Source: Streptomyces pactum (GTDB lineage: Bacteria; Actinomycetota; Actinomycetes; Streptomycetales; Streptomycetaceae). Taken from it: 64,000 nucleotides of DNA. The position numbers and the translations under genes were made by a program. Each line of letters starts with the position of its first letter. Position 1 is the stretch's first letter. Of this stretch, positions 25,074-31,924 are shown one piece after another. The DNA lies in NCBI RefSeq assembly GCF_016031615.1, contig NZ_JACYXC010000001.1:1798001-1862000 (forward strand), written 5' to 3'. The notes beneath the pieces were generated by a model, which was given only the letters and a program-made list of their open reading frames with translations, had not been told where the DNA came from and did no database searches.

Positions 25074-26615
25074 TCAGGGGGTGTCGGCGGGCAGGGGTGA
25101 CTCGGATCGGGCGCAGGGGCCGGCGCGCGGGCGGCAGGGCCGGGACGCCGCCGGGCGGGAGGGCGGCCGGCCGGGACGGCGGGGCCGGGGTGCCGGGGCA
25201 CCGGCCGGCCCCGGTGGGGTCAGGCGCACCGCCGCACCGGTCAGGTGTACTGCCGTGGCGGGGCGGCGGACGGTGCCGGGGCGGGGGCGGCGGACGGCGG
25301 TGCGGCGGGCGGCGAGGCGCTGCCGGCCGGCGGCGCGCTGCCGCTCGATGGCGGCCCGGTAGTGCTCGACGGTGCCGCGGGCGGCCTGCTCCCAGGTGAA
25401 GCGGCTCAGCACCCGTTCCCGGCCGGCGGTGCCGAGCCGGCGGCGCAGCGCGTCGTCGCCGAGGAGCCGGGTGAGGGCGGCGGCCAGGGCCTGGGAGTCG
25501 CCGGGCGGCACGGCCAGGCAGGTCTCCCCGTCGGGGCCGGCGACCTCGGGGATCGCGCCGCCGGTGGTCGCCACCAGCGGGGTGCCGGTGGCCATCGCCT
25601 CGGCGGCGGGCAGCGAGAAGCCCTCGTAGAGGGAGGGGACGCAGGCGATCTGTGCGCCGCGGATCAGGTCGACCAGCTCGGCGTCGCTGATGCCCTTGAC
25701 GAAGCGGACCGCGTCCTGGAGGCCGAAGCGCTCCATGGCCGCGGCGACCGGGCCGTCCGAGGGGCGCTTGCCGACGACCACCAGATGGGCGTCCGGCTGC
25801 TCGGTGCGGACCTTCGCCAGCGCCTCGACCAGGTGGACCAGGCCCTTCAGCGGTACGTCGGCGCTGGAGGTGGTGACGATCCGGCCGGGCACCTCGGGGA
25901 CGGCCGGATCGGGGGAGAACAGCCGGGTGTCGGCGCCGATGGGGACCACGTGGACCCGGTGGCCCGGCACCCCGAGGTCGTCGATGATCTCGCGGCGGGA
26001 GGAGCCGGAGACGGTGAGGACGGACGGCAGCCGTCCGGCGACGCGCTTCTGCATCCGGGTGAAGCCGTACCAGCGGCGCACCGACACGCGGCGGCGCCAG
26101 TCGGCGGCGGCGGCCAGCTCCAGCCGGCGGTCCACGGTGATCGGGTGGTGGATGGTGGTCACCAGCGGGAAGCCGGCCCGGTCCAGGCCGAGCAGCCCGT
26201 ACCCGAGGGTCTGGTTGTCGTGCACCACGTCGAACTGCCCGCGGCGGGCGGCCAGATGGCGGCGGGCGCGGAGGCTGAAGGTGAGCGGCTCGGGGAAGCC
26301 GCCGGTCCACATGGTGGCGACCTCCAGCGCGTCGATCCAGTCGCGGTACTCGTCCAGTCCGGGCGTGCGGAACGGGTCGGGCTGCCGGTACAGGTCGAGG
26401 CTGGGCAGTTCGGTGAGGGTGACCCGCCCGGGCTCCCCGGGACCGTCGTCCACCGGGTCCAGGACGGGGTACGGCTGGGCCCCGATCACCTCGACGCGGT
26501 GGCCCAGACGCGCCAGCTCACGCGAGAGATGGCGGACGTAGACGCCCTGGCCACCGCAGAACGGGTTCCCCTTGTAGGTGAGCAGCGCGACGCGCAGCGG
26601 CCTGTCGCCGGTCAC
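25074..26615 (-). CDS. GT4-family glycosyltransferase
   Basis: A 513-residue GT-B retaining glycosyltransferase. The N-terminal acceptor domain begins ALLTYKGNPFCGGQGVYVRH. The C-terminal donor domain contains VPLKGLVHLVEALAKV and the E-x7-E motif in YEGFSLPAAEAMATGTPL. The GGQGVY variant of the usual glycine loop is characteristic of its group; donor and acceptor are unknown. The last 85 residues are Arg/Pro/Ala filler beyond the normal end. GTG start with AAGGGGG upstream. First gene of the operon, with a promoter whose -35 box is covered by a KstR-type operator. Confidence 0.88.
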   Translation of the reverse strand: MTGDRPLRVALLTYKGNPFCGGQGVYVRHLSRELARLGHRVEVIGAQPYPVLDPVDDGPGEPGRVTLTELPSLDLYRQPDPFRTPGLDEYRDWIDALEVATMWTGGFPEPLTFSLRARRHLAARRGQFDVVHDNQTLGYGLLGLDRAGFPLVTTIHHPITVDRRLELAAAADWRRRVSVRRWYGFTRMQKRVAGRLPSVLTVSGSSRREIIDDLGVPGHRVHVVPIGADTRLFSPDPAVPEVPGRIVTTSSADVPLKGLVHLVEALAKVRTEQPDAHLVVVGKRPSDGPVAAAMERFGLQDAVRFVKGISDAELVDLIRGAQIACVPSLYEGFSLPAAEAMATGTPLVATTGGAIPEVAGPDGETCLAVPPGDSQALAAALTRLLGDDALRRRLGTAGRERVLSRFTWEQAARGTVEHYRAAIERQRAAGRQRLAARRTAVRRPRPGTVRRPATAVHLTGAAVRLTPPGPAGAPAPRPRRPGRPPSRPAASRPCRPRAGPCARSESPLPADTP

Positions 26616-26647
26616 TCGCGGCCCCCTTCTCGGTGCAGTTCAGCGGG

Positions 26648-26683
26648 AGCGTATCTGCAAGCAAACCGCTAGAACAAGTTTCA
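26648..26683 (-). promoter_or_regulatory. Promoter and KstR-type operator of the glycosyltransferase operon
   Basis: On the minus strand a -35-like TTGTTC (26677-26672) and a -10-like TACGCT (26653-26648) are 18 bases apart. The -35 lies inside TAGAACAAGTTTCA (26670-26683 on the plus strand), which fits the mycobacterial KstR consensus TNNAACNNGTTNNA at every fixed position. The arrangement predicts repression by the divergent KstR-like protein. Confidence 0.7.
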
Positions 26684-27050
26684 CTTCCAGATCGCCGGAG
26701 GTTCACGAAGATACCCGCCCCCGGCCGCCGGACCCGGAGCGGGCCGGGTGATCCGCGCCACTGCCGCCGCCCGGGCCGCCCCCGCCACCGGCACCCGGCG
26801 TCCGACGAGGCCGCCGGCCCGGACCCGCCGGGCCCGTGTCGCCCGGCGCACGCGCCGCACCAGCGAGGACGGCAGCGGAGGGCGGCGCGCACCGGGCCGC
26901 ACGGGGCCCACCGGGCAGGCCCGTCGGCCGTCCGCGCGCCGGCCGGCCGCACCGACGCTGCGTCACCTGACCGGCGAGTACCGCGACGCGCGGCAGGAAC
27001 CTGCCTCAACTGGGACGACGGGGGCCCGGGCGGCCGTCGCGGCGCTAATC
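26684..27050. other. Divergent region between the two KstR-type sites
   Basis: About 370 GC-rich bases without a gene. It separates the operator of the glycosyltransferase operon from that of the regulator gene. I see no further operator copy. Confidence 0.4.
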
Positions 27051-27064
27051 TGGAACACGTTTCA
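27051..27064. promoter_or_regulatory. KstR-type operator upstream of the TetR gene
   Basis: TGGAACACGTTTCA matches TNNAACNNGTTNNA at all fixed positions and overlaps a -10-like TAATCT at 27046-27051. It lies 80 bases before the start codon of the KstR-like regulator and should mediate autoregulation. Confidence 0.75.
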
Positions 27065-27144
27065 GTGACTCGCGCCACTCCGGCGGCCCTGCCATCATGC
27101 ACGGTGTCCGCAGCCCGCAGACGGAACGGACCGAAGTGGGACAG

Positions 27145-27771
27145 ATGACCGCAGTAGCCAAGCCGGCCCCCCTGCCGCTGACCGAGCGGCAGGAGGCCCG
27201 ACGCCGCCGGATTCTGCACGCCAGCGCCCAGTTGGCCGGCCGGGGCGGCTTCGACGCGGTGCAGATGCGCGAGGTGGCCGAGGTGTCGCAGGTGGCGCTC
27301 GGCACCCTCTACCGCTACTTCCCGTCCAAGGTGCACCTGCTCGTCGCCACGATGCAGGACCAGCTCCAGCAGATGCACGAGACGCTGCGCAAGCGCCCGC
27401 CGACCGAGCCGGAGCCGGCGGCGCGGGTGGCCCAGACGCTGATGCGCGCCTTCCGCGCGCTCCAGCGCGAGCCCCAGCTGGCGGACGCCATGGTGCGGGC
27501 GCTGACCTTCGCGGACCGCTCGGTGAGCCCCGAGGTGGACGCGGTCTCCCGGCTCACCACGGCGATCATCCTGGACGCCATGGGGCTGACCGGGACCCCG
27601 ACGCCCGACCAGCTGTCGGCGGTCCGGGTCATCGAGCACACCTGGCACTCGGCCCTGGTCACCTGGCTCTCCGGCCGGGCCTCCATCGCCCAGGTGAAGG
27701 TGGACATCGACACCGTCTGCCGGCTGATCGACCTCACCGCCCCGGCACCCCGCCGAGGCGGGGACGCGTGA
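27145..27771 (+). CDS. kstR: TetR family regulator, KstR-like
   Basis: A 208-residue repressor. The HTH region reads GGFDAVQMREVAEVSQ then LGTLYRYFPSKVHLLV, almost the same as in Mycobacterium KstR. The C-terminal part also follows KstR order (QREPQLADAMVRALTFAD, WHSALVTWLSGRAS). KstR represses sterol catabolism genes and is released by cholestenoic-acid-type ligands or their CoA esters. Here the only visible targets are this gene and the glycosyltransferase operon, each with a perfect consensus operator. ATG 27145 is taken as start; an ATG 16 codons upstream lies closer to the operator. The ligand in this organism is unknown, and orthology is inferred from remembered sequence. Confidence 0.85.
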   Translation: MTAVAKPAPLPLTERQEARRRRILHASAQLAGRGGFDAVQMREVAEVSQVALGTLYRYFPSKVHLLVATMQDQLQQMHETLRKRPPTEPEPAARVAQTLMRAFRALQREPQLADAMVRALTFADRSVSPEVDAVSRLTTAIILDAMGLTGTPTPDQLSAVRVIEHTWHSALVTWLSGRASIAQVKVDIDTVCRLIDLTAPAPRRGGDA

Positions 27772-27838
27772 GTCCGGCGGTCCGCGCGCTGCCCCTTGGC
27801 CTGGGGTCCCGAGAGTCACCGACCGGCCCGGAGCTGCC

Positions 27839-28210
27839 ATGCCACCGCGGATGAAGCTGTCAGCGATCACACTCGACTGCCCGGATCCGCTCGCGCTGGC
27901 GGCGTTCTATCAGCGGGCCACCGGCCTCGCACCGCATCCGGGGTCCACCGCCGACTTCGCCGGCCTCCGCACCGAGGACGGCCTCTTCATCGGTTTCCAG
28001 CGGGTGGACGACCACCGGCCTCCCCACTGGCCCGGCTCGGCCGTTCCCCAGCAGCTCCACCTCGACTTCGACGTCGACGACCTGGACGAGGCCGAGTCGT
28101 GGCTCCTCGAACTGGGCGCCGGCAAGCCGGAGTTCCAGCCCGGCGGGGAGCGCTGGCGGGTCCTGACCGATCCGGCCGGGCACCCCTTCTGCCTGGTGGC
28201 CAAGGGCTGA
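27839..28210 (+). CDS. VOC family protein (glyoxalase/bleomycin-resistance fold)
   Basis: A 123-residue vicinal-oxygen-chelate protein with the two beta-alpha-beta-beta-beta modules: ITLDCPDPLALAAFYQRATGL opens the first and LHLDFDVDDLDEAESWLLELGA the second, ending DPAGHPFCLV. Metal ligands would be the His in QLHLDFDV and an acidic residue late in the fold. The substrate is unknown. It follows the KstR-like gene after 67 bases on the same strand and may be read from its promoter, but it has its own ribosome site. Confidence 0.85.
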   Translation: MPPRMKLSAITLDCPDPLALAAFYQRATGLAPHPGSTADFAGLRTEDGLFIGFQRVDDHRPPHWPGSAVPQQLHLDFDVDDLDEAESWLLELGAGKPEFQPGGERWRVLTDPAGHPFCLVAKG

Positions 28211-28568
28211 TCCCGCCCCGGCGGGGCGGCAGCCGGGAGTCACCCGGCGACCCCGCAGGCCGGGACGTCCGGCCATCCGTGCCCACCGAAGTGCCCTTGG
28301 CCGCGGGTGGTCGGCCCGCGCGGGCAGGCCCCGGCGGGCGCCGGAGGGTTGATCGTTCCGGCGCCTCCGCCACCCCGGTCCACACCCTCCCCCAGGGGGG
28401 GGCGCGAAGTTATCAATGCGCGCCCCCAAAGAGCTTCCTCAGGCCGGGTGAATGCGCCCCAGTACCCCATGAATCGGGTAACCGACGGTTTAGGTAGGAC
28501 CGTTCCCACGTACCTATGAATCCGGCCCGTGTGTTGACAACCGTTCTCACGGGCAAGGAGGGGCAGAC
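28211..28568. other. amfR upstream region
   Basis: About 360 bases without a gene. From 28420 on, the composition becomes AT-richer. TAGGTA (28491-28496) and its complement TACCTA (28511-28516) form an inverted repeat, and a TTGACA (28534-28539) follows. The ribosome binding site aaggagggg lies just before the amfR ATG. The palindromic half-sites are plausible binding positions for a developmental regulator. Confidence 0.4.
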
Positions 28569-29482
28569 ATGATTCGGGTTCTCGTCGTGCACGATTCTTG
28601 CTTGATGCGGTCGGCGCTCGCGTCGCTGATATCCCGGGAGCCTGACTTGGAGGTCAGGGAGACGGCCTGGGACACCGCGCTCAGCAGTGCGCACGCTTTA
28701 CGCCCACAGGTGGTGGTGGTGGACACCGACTGTCCCAGATCCGGGGAGACCGTCGCCGATACCACGCTCCGGCAGCTGGTGGCCGATCCGCGAGCCGCGG
28801 GGCGGGCGGTGGAGCCGGGCCGGGCCGGGGAGACCGGAGACACCAACCCCCCGCACCGCCCGGTCGCCCGGGCCGCGACGGCGGTCCTGGCCGCGGCGGT
28901 GCCGGCGGGCCGGCCCGCGGGCCGGGAGGTCGGGCCTCCGCACCCGGGTACGCGCGGAACAGCGGCGGTGGCGCACGCCATGGGGGGCGACAGGGCGGGA
29001 CACGGCGGGGGCCGGGGCGGAGACGGGGTCGGGGCGGGACAGGGGTGCCGGGGCGGGACACGGCACCGCCGGCGGGGGCGGCACCGGCACCCGCAGGGGG
29101 TGCCGCACTGCTCGCACTGGCCCGCCGGGAGCGCCCCGGGTCGCTGCGCCGGGCGTACGAGGCCCGGGCCCTGGGTTTCGTCAACCGGGACGCGCCACCC
29201 GGCCGGCTGCTGGACGGCATCCGGCGCCTCGCCAAGGGGGAACGATTCGTCGACGAATCACTGGGCTTCGGTTTCCTCCGGGCCGCCGACATCCCGCTCA
29301 CCCGCCGCGAGCTGAGCGTCCTGTCGCTCGCCGCCGAGGGTGCGTCCACCGCGGAGATCGCCGGCAGCCTCCACCTGTCCAACGGCACGGTGCGCAACTA
29401 CCTCGCGGCCATCACCCGTAAGACCGGGGCACGCAACCGGGTGGACGCGATACGGATATCGCGGGTCGCGGGCTGGGTGTGA
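28569..29482 (+). CDS. amfR: AmfR/RamR-type response regulator (frame change in linker), TTA codon
   Basis: The N-terminal receiver domain starts MIRVLVVHDSCLMRSALASL and has the phosphoacceptor region VVVDTDCP. The C-terminal LuxR-type HTH (LTRRELSVLSLAAEG, then STAEIAGSLHLSNGTVRNYL) reads one frame earlier than the receiver. The two parts are joined by about 300 bases of Gly/Ala/Arg filler (28790-29100), where one missing base, for example in the G-runs at 28982 or 29096, would restore a single protein of roughly 305 residues. Typical relatives are about 200, so the linker is also expanded. Codon 44 is TTA (28698-28700), as known for ramR of S. coelicolor. It converges on the amf operon, which it should activate. 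Confidence 0.75.
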
Positions 29483-29809
29483 CCCGGCGGCGGCACCGGG
29501 CGGGGACGGGGCCGTGAGACGTGCCCGGCAGGCCGGGGCAGCGCTCGGTCCCGCCCGCCAGGCGAGCCGGGCCGGGCCCCGCCGCGCGGAGTGCGTACGG
29601 GTGAGTACGGGTGCGTACGCGTGCGTACGGGGCCGGCAGCGGCACGGGCCTTGCCCCAGGGGGGTGGGCGGCCCACAGCCACCGGGCGGGACGGTCACGC
29701 GACCGACCGATACGGACGGGGGGCTGGTACGGACGGGGGCCGCTACGGAGGGGGCCGGCACGGAGGCGGCCGGCACGGAGGCGGCCGGCACGGACGGGGC
29801 CACCCGGCA
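29483..29809. other. Convergent gap between amfR and amfA
   Basis: No gene is seen. It includes a gtgcgtac(g/t) run (29590-29630) and three copies of ggaggcggccggcac (29750-29800). No convincing terminator was found. Confidence 0.35.
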
Positions 29810-31924
29810 TCACCGCCGGGCGGCCCCGTCCGGCAGGTCCGCACCGGGGCGCCACTGTGCCCCCTCCGGCCCGTCGGGGCACACCAGCTCGCGGTAGAGC
29901 GGGGAGCGCTCCAGCAGTTCGGGGTGGGTGCCCGACACCGTACGGGGCCCGTCCATGACCAGGATCCGTTGGGCGCGGCGGGCGGAGGCTGCCCGGTGGG
30001 CCACGACGACGAGCGTGCCGCCGGGCCGCCGGGCGAAGGCCCGCTCCACCCGCGCCTCCGCGGCGGCGTCCAGGTGGCAGGTCGCCTCGTCCAGGAGGGC
30101 CAGCGGCGCGGGTGACAGGAAGGCACGGGCGCAGGCCACCAACTGGCGTTCCGCCGCGGAGAGTTCCTCGGGCCGGACGGTACCGTGCAGGCCGCCGGCC
30201 CGCTCCCGCAGCTCCTCCAGACCCAGCGCCCCGACCACGGCGTCCAGCTCCGCGTCGGGTACGGCGCCGGGCCGGAGGTAGGTCAGGTTGTCGGCGAGGC
30301 TGCCGGTGAACACGTACGCCTCCTGCGGTATCAGCACCCGCCGGCCGGCGAGGGCCGCCGCGTCCCGGCCGGGCACCACGGGCACCCCGTCGATCCGGAT
30401 CTCGCCCGCGTGGGGCCGGAGCGTCCCGGCGATCAGCGCGGCCAGGGTGGACTTCCCGACCCCGCTCGGGCCGAGCACGGCGAGATGACCGCCCACCGGC
30501 ACGGTCAGGTCCATCCCGTCCAGCACCGGTACGGCCGCGGCGCCGTAGGCGAAGGAGACCGAGCGGAGTTCCACAGCGGCGGCCGTGGTCGGAGGAACCG
30601 CGGGCGGGGGAACGACCGGGAACGCGCCGGACGCCGGGCCGGACACGGACGGGCCGGGCGCCGCCGGGCCGGACGGCGGGGGGCCGGGGGGCGCGGCCGG
30701 TTCCGAGGACGCGGCGGACACGGAGCCGGTCGGGTGGGACGGGGCGGAGTGACCGGGGGCGGTGGGGCGGGGCGCGGCGGGGGCCTCGGGCCGGGGCGCG
30801 GCCGCGGTGAGCCGGCGGAGCACCACGGCGAACCTCGACCCCCCGGTGCCGAGGGCGTGCATCAGGCTCTGCAACGCCGGGAGCAGCGACGTGTGCAGGT
30901 AGCCGAGGGCACCGACCAGCGCGCCGGCGGTGACCCCGGAACGCAGCAGCCAGGGCGAGGCGGCCAGCAGCAGCACCACCGGAAGCCGTCCGCCGATGCC
31001 GACCGCGAGCACCCGGAGGACGGACCAGCGCGCCAGCACCCGGGCCGCCCGGTACTCGGCGTCGATCCGCCGTCCGGTTCCGGCGGCGAGCTGGTCCTCG
31101 GCCCCGGCCGCGGTGATGTCCCGGAGGCCGGTCGCGAGGTCGCCCAGCTCACGGGCGACCTCCTCGTCGGCGAGCAGCCAGGTCTCCTGGTGGCGGGCCA
31201 TCGGCCGCAGGGTCAGCAGGAAGACGGCCAGGCCGAGGAGGAGGGGCGGGACGACGATGAGCAGCAGCACGGGGGCGAGGGTGGCCAGACCGGCGAGCGC
31301 GCCGATCGCCACGAAGACGAAGGAGCGGGAGACCAGGACCAGTCCGGCCGCGGTGTCCCGGGCGATCTCCACCTGGTGGGTGAGCCGGGAGACCGCCGCG
31401 TGGCCCCGGTCGGGGGTGCCGGCCCGGACGGCGTCGGTGACGGCGCCGCGTACCACCCGCCGTACCAGCCCGTCGCGGAGCGCCTCCACCAGCGCGGCCA
31501 CCGCCCGGAGGACCCGACCGGCCCCGAAGGCGCCGGCGAGCACGGCGACGGCCGCCGCCCCCAGCCAGGCCAGCCCGGTGCCCACCCGGCCGGCCAGGAA
31601 GCCGTCGTCCACCGCCCGGGCCAGGGCGTACCCGGTGAGGAACGTCTGGGCGGTCTCCAGGAGCGACCAGCCGGCCAGTCGCAGCAGGACCGCGCGCCGT
31701 CGCCGCAGGAAGCGCGCCCCCTCGGCCCGGAGCCGCCGGCCGGCCGGCCCGGGCCCCTCCTCGTCCAGCAGGTCGTCCATCCGGCCGTCCTCCCGGTCGT
31801 CCACCTGCTCGGCCGCCCGGTCGTCGCACCGGTCGTCCGTCCGGTCGGCCGCCCCCTGGGCCATGTCCCCGCCCGCCGGGCCGTCCCCCCGCTGCTCCGT
31901 CCGTCCGGCCGCCCGCTCAGCCAT
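29810..31924 (-). CDS. amfA: ABC exporter subunit of the SapB-type lanthipeptide (AmfA-like)
   Basis: A 704-residue half-transporter: six membrane segments (about 75-340) then a nucleotide-binding domain (about 455-690). Walker A is GPSGVGKST and Walker B LALLDEATCHLD with the catalytic Glu intact, but the signature is LSAAERQ instead of LSGGQ. It should pair with AmfB to export the modified AmfS peptide. No C39 peptidase domain is present, so leader removal must happen elsewhere. ATG 31924 overlaps the amfB end by eight bases. A 60-residue Ala/Pro/Ser linker joins the two domains. Confidence 0.88.
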   Translation of the reverse strand: MAERAAGRTEQRGDGPAGGDMAQGAADRTDDRCDDRAAEQVDDREDGRMDDLLDEEGPGPAGRRLRAEGARFLRRRRAVLLRLAGWSLLETAQTFLTGYALARAVDDGFLAGRVGTGLAWLGAAAVAVLAGAFGAGRVLRAVAALVEALRDGLVRRVVRGAVTDAVRAGTPDRGHAAVSRLTHQVEIARDTAAGLVLVSRSFVFVAIGALAGLATLAPVLLLIVVPPLLLGLAVFLLTLRPMARHQETWLLADEEVARELGDLATGLRDITAAGAEDQLAAGTGRRIDAEYRAARVLARWSVLRVLAVGIGGRLPVVLLLAASPWLLRSGVTAGALVGALGYLHTSLLPALQSLMHALGTGGSRFAVVLRRLTAAAPRPEAPAAPRPTAPGHSAPSHPTGSVSAASSEPAAPPGPPPSGPAAPGPSVSGPASGAFPVVPPPAVPPTTAAAVELRSVSFAYGAAAVPVLDGMDLTVPVGGHLAVLGPSGVGKSTLAALIAGTLRPHAGEIRIDGVPVVPGRDAAALAGRRVLIPQEAYVFTGSLADNLTYLRPGAVPDAELDAVVGALGLEELRERAGGLHGTVRPEELSAAERQLVACARAFLSPAPLALLDEATCHLDAAAEARVERAFARRPGGTLVVVAHRAASARRAQRILVMDGPRTVSGTHPELLERSPLYRELVCPDGPEGAQWRPGADLPDGAARR

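Noticed and set aside
28534..28539. TTGACA as the -35 box of amfR
   Set aside because: It lies only 30 bases before the start codon and overlaps the ribosome binding site region at the -10 position. No -10 fits, so the promoter must be further upstream.
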